Shown piece after piece: positions 53,844-64,000 of a stretch of DNA of 64,000 nucleotides (position 1 is its first letter; each line of letters begins with the position of its first letter). Origin of the DNA: Castellaniella sp. GTDB lineage: Bacteria; Pseudomonadota; Gammaproteobacteria; Burkholderiales; Burkholderiaceae_B. The position numbers and the translations under genes were made by a program. The stretch lies in contig NZ_JAUCCU010000001.1 of NCBI RefSeq assembly GCF_034675845.1, forward strand, positions 2,294,001 to 2,358,000. Reading direction: 5' to 3'. Under the pieces are notes generated by a model. That model had not been told where the DNA came from, made no database searches, and was given only the letters and a program-made list of their open reading frames with translations.

Positions 53844-54446
53844 ATGGCCACCAGCCTGCCCGAACCAGAGCCTCTACGAGCCCTGATCGATGCCTTGCGC
53901 AGCCTGCCTGGTGTAGGCGTGCGTACAGCGCGGCGCATGGCATATCACTTGCTGCAAAATGATCCTGATGGGGCCGTGCGCCTGGGGAAAGCCCTGCATG
54001 CTGCTGTGGATGGCCTGTGTCATTGCAGCCGCTGTAATTCGTTCTCTCAGACGCCCATATGCGCCATCTGTCAGGACCCTGACCGCGATGGCGGCCAGAT
54101 ATGCGTGGTCGAAACGCCTGCCGATCAGAACATGATCGAGTCCAGCCACGGCTATCGTGGCCTGTACTATGTGTTGATGGGCCGTTTGGCGCCCCTGGAA
54201 GGGGTGGGTCCCGATCAGGTGCGTTTTGCCCAACTGCTGCAGCGTGTGGCCGACGAGCAAGTCCGCGAGGTCATTCTGGCCACGAACTTCACCGCTGAAG
54301 GTGAAACCACCGCCTATTATCTGGCCGAGATGCTGCGTGACCGCGGCCTGGCGGTTACCCGCCTGGCCCGTGGTGTACCCAGTGGCAGCGAACTTGAATA
54401 TGTTGATGCAGGCACCATTGCCTGGGCCTTGATGGAGCGCCGTTAG
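53844..54446 (+). CDS. recR: Recombination mediator RecR
   Basis: The 200-residue protein has the helix-hairpin-helix SLPGVGVRTARRMAYHLL, the zinc finger CSRCNSFSQTPICAIC and the Toprim segment QICVVETPADQNMIE. With RecF and RecO it helps RecA load on single-stranded DNA. It starts one base after the ybaB stop. Confidence 0.96.
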   Translation: MATSLPEPEPLRALIDALRSLPGVGVRTARRMAYHLLQNDPDGAVRLGKALHAAVDGLCHCSRCNSFSQTPICAICQDPDRDGGQICVVETPADQNMIESSHGYRGLYYVLMGRLAPLEGVGPDQVRFAQLLQRVADEQVREVILATNFTAEGETTAYYLAEMLRDRGLAVTRLARGVPSGSELEYVDAGTIAWALMERR

Positions 54447-54518
54447 CCGCTTCGTCGGGTAGTGCCGTGGTTGCAACACGGCCTAGGCGCAGATGCTGTA
54501 CGCGCCCGGGCGGGATGC

Positions 54519-56009
54519 TCAGCCTGCCGCCGCCTTGATCTTGCGCAGCAGGATCGGCATCAGCAGCACCAGCACCGCCAGCACCAGAAACGTCAGCGAC
54601 AGAGGGTTCGTGACGAATACAGAGGGATCCCCGTTATTGATGGCCAATGCGCGGCGTAGCTGGGTTTCCGCCATGGGCCCCAGGATCAAGCCGATCAACA
54701 GGGGTGCGATCGGAAAATCGTAGACGCGCATCACATAGCCTGTGACCCCGATCACGAACATGATCAACAGGTCCATCCAGGACGTGGATAAGCCCCAGAC
54801 CCCCACCATGGTGAAGACCAGGATGCCTGCGTACAGATAGGGACGGGGGATCAGCAGCAAGCGCACCCAGATGCCCACCAGGGGCAGATTCAGCACCAGC
54901 AGCATGACGTTGCCGATGTACAGCGAGGCGATAATGGCCCAGACCAGATCATGGCTGTTGGTAAAGAGAAACGGCCCAGGCTGCAGGCCATAGCTTTGGA
55001 AGGCAGCCAGCAGCACGGCGGCGGTGGCCGAGGTTGGCAGGCCCAGGGTCAGCAGAGGCACCAGGGTGCCGGCTGCCGCCGCGTTGTTGGCGGCTTCGGG
55101 GCCGGCGACCCCCTCGATGGCACCGTGGCCGAATTCCTCGGGTTTCTTGCATAATTTGCGTTCTGCCATGTAGGACAGAAACGTCGGGACCTCGGTGCCG
55201 CCGGTCGGCAGCGCCCCAATGGGAAAGCCGAGCAGCGTGCCGCGCAGCCAGGGCCTCCAGGATCGCTGCCAGTCCTCCTTGGTCATCCAGGTTCTGCCCG
55301 ACAGGGGGTTGATTTGCGGCGGCATGCTGCGGTAGCGGCTGGCAACAAACATGACCTCGCCCACGGCAAACAGTGACACCAGCACGACGGTCAGTTCAAT
55401 GCCATCCAGCAGCGCGAATGCGCCGAAGGTCAGGCGTGCCTGGCCAGTCTGGGCATCGATGCCGACGACACCCAGGGCCAGCCCGAGCAGCAGCGCGATC
55501 ATGCCGCGCACGCGCGATGCACCCAGCACCACGGATACCGACATCAGCGACAGCAGCATCAGAGCGAAGTAATCGGCGGCGGTAAAGACAAAGGCTAATT
55601 CAGCCACCAAAGGGGCGAAAAAAGTGATGCCCAGCGTGGCCAGAGTACCCGCGACAAAAGACCCGATGGCGGCGGTGGCCAGTGCCGCCGCGCCCCGGCC
55701 GGATTTGGCCATTTTGTTGCCTTCGAGCGCGGTCATCATGGAGCCGCTTTCGCCTGGGGTATTGAGCAGGATGGAGGTGGTGGAGCCGCCATACATGGCG
55801 CCATACAGGACGCCGGCAAAGATGATGAAGGCAGCCGTCGGGGCAATTTGCACCGTGACCGGCAGCAGCAGGGCGATGGTCAGGGCCGGGCCGATGCCGG
55901 GCAGCACCCCCATGGCGGTGCCCAGCATCGAGCCCAGCAATGCCCAGAACAGATTGATGGGTTCCAGCGCGACGCTGAAGCCCGACATCAATGAGGAAAA
56001 TGAATCCAT
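54519..56009 (-). CDS. tctA: Tripartite tricarboxylate transporter large permease, TctA family
   Basis: The 496-residue product has about twelve helices and the TctA motifs GTAMGVLPGIGPALTIALLLP, YGAMYGGSTTSILLNTPGE and GTLVPLLTLGLPTSATAAVLL. It forms the membrane channel of a binding-protein-dependent secondary transporter for carboxylates. It lies three bases after tctB and is the last gene of the tctC-tctB-tctA operon. The transported compound cannot be read from sequence. Confidence 0.94.
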   Translation of the reverse strand: MDSFSSLMSGFSVALEPINLFWALLGSMLGTAMGVLPGIGPALTIALLLPVTVQIAPTAAFIIFAGVLYGAMYGGSTTSILLNTPGESGSMMTALEGNKMAKSGRGAAALATAAIGSFVAGTLATLGITFFAPLVAELAFVFTAADYFALMLLSLMSVSVVLGASRVRGMIALLLGLALGVVGIDAQTGQARLTFGAFALLDGIELTVVLVSLFAVGEVMFVASRYRSMPPQINPLSGRTWMTKEDWQRSWRPWLRGTLLGFPIGALPTGGTEVPTFLSYMAERKLCKKPEEFGHGAIEGVAGPEAANNAAAAGTLVPLLTLGLPTSATAAVLLAAFQSYGLQPGPFLFTNSHDLVWAIIASLYIGNVMLLVLNLPLVGIWVRLLLIPRPYLYAGILVFTMVGVWGLSTSWMDLLIMFVIGVTGYVMRVYDFPIAPLLIGLILGPMAETQLRRALAINNGDPSVFVTNPLSLTFLVLAVLVLLMPILLRKIKAAAG

Positions 56010-56012
56010 GAG

Positions 56013-56495
56013 TCAAGCGCCCAGAAAAGGGAATGCAGCGCCGAGACTGACACCCAGCGAGGAAAATCCGTACCAGCAAATCAGGCCCAGCACCAGGCCG
56101 ATGGCCGCATCCAGCAGGATGAGGCGCGAGCCAAAGGCACGTGTGACCAGGGCGAAGCTGATCATGGCCGTCAGGGGGAAGCCTAGCGGCTGCATGGTCA
56201 GCAAGGGGGCGGCGGCGCCGCTGGCGGCCCAGAGCAGCGCCGGCCAGGAGGCCTTGGCGCCGGCCTCGGCGTCTTCGGAGTCCTGAGGGGAGAAGGTTTC
56301 CCCGCGGGCGATCTGAATCAGCAGGATGATGCCGAGCAGGACCAGCAAACCCCCGATTACAGTAACGAAGAAACCGGGGCCCAGCGCGGCGTAGCCGCCC
56401 AGTTGAGGCAGACTGCGTCCCTCGAAAAACCACAGTAGGCCGATGGCGACGATGACCAGCCCCAGCCACCAGGGACGCGAAGTCTTGGGCGACAT
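56013..56495 (-). CDS. tctB: Tripartite tricarboxylate transporter small permease, TctB family
   Basis: The 160-residue protein has four hydrophobic helices with the TctB layout (LVIVAIGLLWFFEGRSLPQLGG at the start and a variable cytoplasmic loop around residue 70). It pairs with TctA. It lies between tctC (5 bases) and tctA (3 bases) on the same strand. Confidence 0.88.
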   Translation of the reverse strand: MSPKTSRPWWLGLVIVAIGLLWFFEGRSLPQLGGYAALGPGFFVTVIGGLLVLLGIILLIQIARGETFSPQDSEDAEAGAKASWPALLWAASGAAAPLLTMQPLGFPLTAMISFALVTRAFGSRLILLDAAIGLVLGLICWYGFSSLGVSLGAAFPFLGA

Positions 56496-56500
56496 AAGGC

Positions 56501-57457
56501 TTACTTGATCAGGCCGACGGATTCGAGGACTTTCTGCTGACGGACTTTTTCCTGGTCAAGGAAAGCTGCGAAGTCATCGCCGGCCAGATAGGCGTCGGTC
56601 CAGTTGTGATCGGCCAGCGTTTTTTTCCATTCGGGCGTGGCGTGCATCTTGGCAAAACGGTCCAGCCAGACCTGCCGACCCTTGTCGGACATATTTGGCG
56701 CACCCACGATGCCGCGCCAGTTGCCGATGACCACATCCACGCCCTGTTCCTTCAGGGTGGGGACGTCGAGATTGGGCAGGCGGTTTTCCGAGGTGACGGC
56801 CAGCAGGCGCAGACGGCCTTGTTCAGCGTAAGGGCCGAGTTCGGACAGGCCGGAGATCGCGACTTTGAGTTGACCGCCCGCCAGGGCTGTGATCATTTCG
56901 GCGCCGCCATCATAGGCCACGTAATTCAGTTTTTTCGGGTCCAGGGGGATGGTCTGGGCCAGCAGTGCCGCTGTGACGTGGTCAACGCCGCCGATGGACC
57001 CGCCGCCGATTGGCGTGGCGCCCGGATTGGCTGCCAGCGCCTTGGTGACGTCCTCGATGGTCTTGAAGGGAGAGTCGACAGGGACCGCCACGGCACCCGC
57101 GTCATCGGTCAGGCGCACCAGCGGGGTGACATCGTCGAGCGAGACTGGGGATTTGTTCAGGATGATGGCGCCGACGATGATGGAACCCAGGGACATGATG
57201 CCGTTGTCGTTGCCCTTGGCGGTCCGCACGAATTCGGCCAGGCCAATGGTGCCGCCTGCGCCGCCCTTGTTGGTGACTTGGGCGCCATCGGTAAAGATGC
57301 CGGTGTCTTGCATGACCTGCAGCGGCACGCGAGCCGCAGCGTCGTAGCCGCCGCCTGCGCCGCCCGGCGCCATGACGATGGCAGGATCGGCCATGGCCAT
57401 GGACAGTGGCAGTGCCGTCATGGCGATGGCCGTGCAGAATTTGCGTATGAAAGTCAT
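56501..57457 (-). CDS. tctC: Tripartite tricarboxylate transporter substrate-binding protein (Bug family)
   Basis: The 318-residue product has a signal peptide (MTFIRKFCTAIAMTALPL, likely cut after MAMA) and the Bug fold: MAPGGAGGGYDAAARVPLQV near the N terminus, NKGGAGGTIGLAEFV, and LKVAISGLSELGPYAEQGRLRLLAV. Bug proteins capture carboxylates in the periplasm and are greatly expanded in Bordetella relatives. It leads the tctCBA operon. Confidence 0.92.
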   Translation of the reverse strand: MTFIRKFCTAIAMTALPLSMAMADPAIVMAPGGAGGGYDAAARVPLQVMQDTGIFTDGAQVTNKGGAGGTIGLAEFVRTAKGNDNGIMSLGSIIVGAIILNKSPVSLDDVTPLVRLTDDAGAVAVPVDSPFKTIEDVTKALAANPGATPIGGGSIGGVDHVTAALLAQTIPLDPKKLNYVAYDGGAEMITALAGGQLKVAISGLSELGPYAEQGRLRLLAVTSENRLPNLDVPTLKEQGVDVVIGNWRGIVGAPNMSDKGRQVWLDRFAKMHATPEWKKTLADHNWTDAYLAGDDFAAFLDQEKVRQQKVLESVGLIK

Positions 57458-57543
57458 CCGTGTCTCCCGGAATATTGCGTGGACAAGAAAGCCCAGACAT
57501 TGGGCGGCTTGTGGCGCGGTTCTTGCCTAGCATACCGGCTTGT

Positions 57544-57583
57544 GCGCCAAAACTGCATTGGGGAAGTTCCTCAATTTTGGCGC
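57544..57583 (-). terminator. Hairpin between tal and tctC
   Basis: GCGCCAAAA (57544-57552) pairs with TTTTGGCGC (57575-57583), and an inner ATTGGGGAA/TTCCTCAAT stem continues it with a mismatch. It lies after the tal stop and before tctC on the minus strand. No clear T-run follows, so it may be a terminator of tal or a leader element of tctC. Confidence 0.35.
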
Positions 57584-57626
57584 GTTGCCGGTGCCTTTCG
57601 GGTAACGGGGATGCGGTGTGGCGATA

Positions 57627-58571
57627 TCAGCTTAACAAGGTATCCAGTTTGACGGCATCTGCCGTGAAGATGCGGATGCCTTCTGCCAGTTTTTCGCTGG
57701 CCATGGCATCCTGGTTCAGCTGCGTCCGGAAGGCGACTTCGTTGCTGGCCAGCCATTCGGGGGCATTGGCCTTTGCGTCTTCGACGGACAGGCAGGCGGG
57801 CAGGGGGTCGGTGGATGCGGCCAGCTCGGCCAGCAGGGCCGGGCTGATCGTCAGCAGGTCGCAGCCCGCCAGTGCGCGGATCTGGCCGATATTGCGAAAG
57901 CTGGCGCCCATCACCTGAGTAGGCAGGTCGTAGGCCTTGAAATATCGATAGATGCGGGTAACCGACTGCACCCCGGGGTCGTTGCTCCCGGCTTGGGCGG
58001 CCTCGTCCCATCCGGCCCCGGCGGATTTTTTATGCCAATCGTAGATGCGCCCGACAAATGGTGAAATCAGGGTGACCTTGGCCTGCGCGCAGGCAATGGC
58101 CTGGGTCAGGGAAAACAGCAGGGTCAGGTTGCACTGAATGCCTTCGGCCTGCAGCACCCGGGCTGCCTGGATACCCTCCCAGGTGGCGGCGAGTTTGATC
58201 AGGATGCGCTCGCGGTCGATGCCGGCGGATTCGTACAAGCCGATGATCTGGCGGGCGCGTTCGATGCTGGCCTGGGTATCGAAGGACAGGCGGGCATCGA
58301 CCTCGGTGGAGACCCTGCCCGGCACGATGGCCAGGATGGCACGGCCAAAAGCCACCAACAGCCGGTCTACTTGCTCGGTCAGCGGAGCGCTGGGGTAATC
58401 GCGCAAGACCCGATCCAGCAGTGGACGGTAGGCATCTTGTTGAACGGCCTTGAGAATCAAGGACGGATTTGTGGTGGCGTCGGTAGGTTGGTACGCCTGC
58501 ATGGTTTCAAAATCGCCGGTGTCGGCCACAACGGTGGTCAGTGCGCGCAGGGCATCGAGTTGGTGGGTCAT
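57627..58571 (-). CDS. tal: Transaldolase
   Basis: The 314-residue enzyme has TTVVADTGDFETMQAY, DATTNPSLILKA, the Schiff-base lysine in ILIKLAATWEGIQAARVL (near residue 130) and CNLTLLFSLTQAIACAQA. It moves dihydroxyacetone units between sugar phosphates. It lies alone on the minus strand between tctC and the divergent carAB operon, away from tkt-gap-pgk. Confidence 0.95.
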   Translation of the reverse strand: MTHQLDALRALTTVVADTGDFETMQAYQPTDATTNPSLILKAVQQDAYRPLLDRVLRDYPSAPLTEQVDRLLVAFGRAILAIVPGRVSTEVDARLSFDTQASIERARQIIGLYESAGIDRERILIKLAATWEGIQAARVLQAEGIQCNLTLLFSLTQAIACAQAKVTLISPFVGRIYDWHKKSAGAGWDEAAQAGSNDPGVQSVTRIYRYFKAYDLPTQVMGASFRNIGQIRALAGCDLLTISPALLAELAASTDPLPACLSVEDAKANAPEWLASNEVAFRTQLNQDAMASEKLAEGIRIFTADAVKLDTLLS

Positions 58572-58683
58572 GAAGACAGAAACCTTAGGGGAGACAGTGG
58601 AGAAGACTCACTGTAGATCATTTTTGTGGTGGGAACAGGGTGGACTTTTTACCTGGGCATGAGGAAAAACCCTGATCCGGTTG

Positions 58684-58689
58684 TATAAT
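58684..58689 (+). promoter_or_regulatory. -10 box of the carAB operon
   Basis: A perfect TATAAT stands 46 bases before the presumed carA start. No good -35 is seen at the expected place. An ATG that opens the longest frame (58688) overlaps this box, so it cannot be the translation start if transcription begins near 58696. Confidence 0.5.
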
Positions 58690-58729
58690 GGGAAGGTTTA
58701 TATATCGACTTTACAACCGGGGTACCATT

Positions 58730-59893
58730 TTGCTGTCGTCAATCTTTCCAGAGGGGCCCGCAGGGCATGTTCCCGCAATTCTTGCCTTGGCTGATGGTAC
58801 TGTATTCCAAGGCGTTTCCATCGGCGCCGACGGTTTCACCGTCGCCGAGATCGTCTTCAATACATCCATGACGGGTTACCAGGAAATCCTGACCGACCCC
58901 AGCTATAACGGCCAGATCGTCACCCTGACCTATCCCCATATCGGCAATACCGGCGTCAATGGCGAAGATGTCGAATCCAATCAAGTCCATGCCGCAGGAC
59001 TGGTGGTGCGTGATTGCCCAGCCCGGATGTCTAATTTCCGCGCAACGCAGACCTTGCCCGACTACCTGAAATCCCAGGGTATCGTGGCCATTTCCGACAT
59101 CGACACCCGCAAGCTCACGCGTATTTTGCGCGAACGCGGCACCCAGGGTGCCTGCATTCTGGTCGGCGATGATGTGGCGCGTGCGGTGGAACTCGCCCGC
59201 GGATTTTCCGGCATGGAAGGCCAGGATCTGGCGCTCAAGGTCACGACTGCGCAGGCGGGCGCCTGGGTGCAGGGCACTTGGCAGTTGGGCCATGGTTTTC
59301 GCCGCCAGGACCGCGCTGACTACCACGTCGTGGCCTACGACTACGGCATCAAGACCAATATTTTGCGCCTGCTGGCGGATCGCGGTTGCCGCATCACGCT
59401 GGTGCCCGCCACGACTCCAGTGGACGAAATCCTGGCCCAGAATCCCGACGGCATATTCCTGTCCAATGGCCCAGGTGACCCCGCCGCCTGCCAGTATGCC
59501 GTGGATACCTGCAGGGCTGTGCTGGATCGTGGGATACCCTTGTTTGGCATTTGCCTGGGCCAACAGGTGCTGGGCCTGACCTTGGGCGGTCGCACCCTCA
59601 AGATGAAAACCGGCCACCATGGCGCAAACCACCCGGTCCAGGATCTGGATTCCGGACGGGTCTTCATCACCAGCCAGAATCACGGCTTCACGGTGGATGG
59701 CGACAGCCTGCCGGCCAATGCCCGCGTGACGCATGTGTCGCTGTTCGATGGTTCCTTGCAGGGCTTCGAACTCACCGACAAGCCAGTATTTTGCTTCCAG
59801 GGCCATCCCGAGGCCAGCCCCGGCCCGCACGACATTCTGGTGCTGTTCGACAAGTTCATCGACCTGATGGCCCAGCACAAAGTCCAGTCCTAA
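58730..59893 (+). CDS. carA: Carbamoyl-phosphate synthase small subunit
   Basis: The 387-residue product matches CarA: LALADGTVFQGVSIGADG, FNTSMTGYQEILTDPSYNGQIV, SDIDTRKLTRILRERG, the glutaminase cysteine in FGICLGQQVLGL, and the His-Glu pair in CFQGHPEASPGPHD. It supplies ammonia from glutamine to CarB. The longest frame begins at 58688 inside the -10 box, so I prefer the TTG at 58730 (LLSSIFPEG), which has GGGG about seven bases upstream. The start is thus a non-ATG codon and remains uncertain. carB follows 19 bases after the stop. Confidence 0.93.
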   Translation: MLSSIFPEGPAGHVPAILALADGTVFQGVSIGADGFTVAEIVFNTSMTGYQEILTDPSYNGQIVTLTYPHIGNTGVNGEDVESNQVHAAGLVVRDCPARMSNFRATQTLPDYLKSQGIVAISDIDTRKLTRILRERGTQGACILVGDDVARAVELARGFSGMEGQDLALKVTTAQAGAWVQGTWQLGHGFRRQDRADYHVVAYDYGIKTNILRLLADRGCRITLVPATTPVDEILAQNPDGIFLSNGPGDPAACQYAVDTCRAVLDRGIPLFGICLGQQVLGLTLGGRTLKMKTGHHGANHPVQDLDSGRVFITSQNHGFTVDGDSLPANARVTHVSLFDGSLQGFELTDKPVFCFQGHPEASPGPHDILVLFDKFIDLMAQHKVQS

Positions 59894-59912
59894 TAATAGA
59901 TACCCTTATCTC

Positions 59913-63152
<3,240 letters not shown>

Positions 63153-63155
63153 TCC

Positions 63156-63926
63156 ATGGACGCCCGTGATCAACAGCGGGTGTTCATCACGGGGGCCAGC
63201 AGCGGCATCGGCCAGGCGCTGGCGCGGCAGTATGCCGCCCGTGGCGCCGTCTTGGGGCTGGTCGGGCGTCGTCAGGACGCCTTGCAGGCTGTTTGCGCGT
63301 CGCTGCCGGGTCAAGGCCACCGGGCCTATGTCCTGGATGTCAGGGATCGGCCTGCCTTGCAGGCCGCCGCCCAAGACTTTCTGTCAGTCGGTCCGGTCGA
63401 TTGCGTGATTGCCAGTGCTGGCATCAGTGCTGGTACTTTGACCGACGCGCCCGAAGACTACGAGGTTTTCAAAGCCATTCTGGACACCAATGTGCTGGCC
63501 ATGATGGCGACTTTTCAGCCCTTTATGGATTCGATGCGGGTGCGCCGTCGAGGCGTGCTGGTGGGCATCGGCAGCGTGGCGGGAGTGCGGGGTTTGCCGG
63601 GGGCAGGGGCCTATAGCGCGTCCAAGGCGGCTGTGCGGGCGTATTGCGAAAGCCTGCGAGTAGAACTGCGTGGTTCGGGCGTGCAGGTCGTCACGCTGGC
63701 ACCGGGTTTCATCGCCACCCCCATGACGGCGCATAATCCCTATCGCATGCCGTTTCTGATGCCGGTGGATCGATTTGCGGAGCAAGCCGTGCGCGCCATC
63801 GAGGCGGGCGACCGCTATCGTGTCATTCCCTGGCCGATGGCCTGGGTAGGCCGCTTGCTGCGCCTGGTGCCGGATGCGCTGTACGACGCCGCAGCGGCAG
63901 GTCGCAAGCGTAAGCCCAGATTATGA
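63156..63926 (+). CDS. Short-chain dehydrogenase/reductase
   Basis: The 256-residue protein has the Rossmann start VFITGASSGIGQALARQYAARG, the ASAGIS strand, the catalytic YSASK (Tyr-x3-Lys, near residue 150) with GIGSVAG before it, and a C-terminal basic tail (AGRKRKPRL). Substrate is unknown. It starts three bases after carB and is the last gene of that operon. A REP-like repeat begins six bases after its stop. Confidence 0.9.
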   Translation: MDARDQQRVFITGASSGIGQALARQYAARGAVLGLVGRRQDALQAVCASLPGQGHRAYVLDVRDRPALQAAAQDFLSVGPVDCVIASAGISAGTLTDAPEDYEVFKAILDTNVLAMMATFQPFMDSMRVRRRGVLVGIGSVAGVRGLPGAGAYSASKAAVRAYCESLRVELRGSGVQVVTLAPGFIATPMTAHNPYRMPFLMPVDRFAEQAVRAIEAGDRYRVIPWPMAWVGRLLRLVPDALYDAAAAGRKRKPRL

Positions 63927-63931
63927 GAAGA

Positions 63932-64000
63932 AAATAATGGGGTCAGACACCAAGAAATAATGGGGTCAGACACCATTTAACGACATAAATGGTGTCTGAC
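63932..64000. repeat. REP-like repeat and hairpin at the window end
   Basis: Two direct copies of a 21-base word containing ATAATGGGGTCAGACACCA lie at 63932-63952 and 63955-63975. The second copy continues into a perfect 15-bp inverted repeat: GTCAGACACCATTTA (63965-63979) and TAAATGGTGTCTGAC (63986-64000) with a six-base loop. This TGGTGTCTGAC word is one I associate with REP sequences flanking REP-associated tyrosine transposases; the gene itself would lie outside the window. Confidence 0.7.

Noticed and set aside
54471..54490. GCCGTG/CACGGC inverted repeat after recR as a terminator
   Set aside because: The stem is six bases and no T-run follows; it may be chance in GC-rich DNA.

Overview
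The window reads as a chromosomal segment of a GC-rich, denitrifying betaproteobacterium of the Alcaligenaceae type (Bordetella, Achromobacter and Castellaniella are the nearest kinds I can think of). This rests on gene order and protein style: a nar operon tail with a parvulin gene, an NsrR/NnrS/truncated-globin nitric-oxide cluster, Tct/Bug-type transporters, a Bordetella-like lipid A glucosamine locus, and the classical queA-tgt-yajC-secDF and miaB-phoH-ybeY-corC-lnt operons. No species name is claimed. Almost all of the window is ordinary, densely packed core genome. No insertion sequence, prophage, CRISPR array or defence system is visible.

Layout. 1-3172: end of narI, a cytoplasmic parvulin, then a leftward globin-nnrS-nsrR operon with a palindromic NsrR-type operator over its promoter. 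3280-7458: a polyprenyl-phosphate glycosyltransferase, an ArnT-like transferase, an antisense GtrA and a YdjC-type deacetylase, together resembling the Bordetella lgm lipid A locus. 7527-12668: a stress protein and a nearly complete molybdenum cofactor set (moaA-mobA rightward, moaC-moaD-moaE-moaB-moeA leftward), fitting the need of nitrate reductase for this cofactor. 12740-15914: two transporters and bioB. 15965-16400: an AT-rich patch with a 27-codon ORF, followed by an orphan BcsC outer-membrane barrel. 17864-18142: tRNA-Ala, tRNA-Glu and tRNA-Asp with a promoter and a terminator.

18233-24828: rlmF (apparently with an ATT start) and the miaB-phoH-ybeY-corC-lnt operon. 24732-27668: a membrane GGDEF protein with a broken EAL domain. 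27669-28113: three tandem copies of a 91-bp structured repeat beside the secF terminator. 28114-33679: secF, secD, yajC, tgt and queA on the minus strand, with secD frame-broken in a G10 run. 33737-45841: PBP4, upp, a YqjD/YqjE-like membrane trio, ubiD, a lytic transglycosylase, an aminotransferase, a divergent FAD-oxidase-like protein, maeB (frame-broken in an A9 run), a patatin and a barstar-like protein. 45857-54446: rsmE, tkt-gap-pgk, the 4.5S SRP RNA, dnaX, ybaB and recR. 54519-63926: tctCBA, transaldolase, carAB and a short-chain dehydrogenase. The last 70 bases hold a REP-like repeat and hairpin that continue past the window.

The observations most worth a second look are the two single-base homopolymer insertions in housekeeping genes, the 91-bp repeat array grown from a terminator arm, the NsrR operator, the antisense GtrA inside the lipid A locus, the ATT start of rlmF, the orphan cellulose-export barrel in an AT-rich patch, and the REP-like end. 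I did not find a convincing wholly new system.
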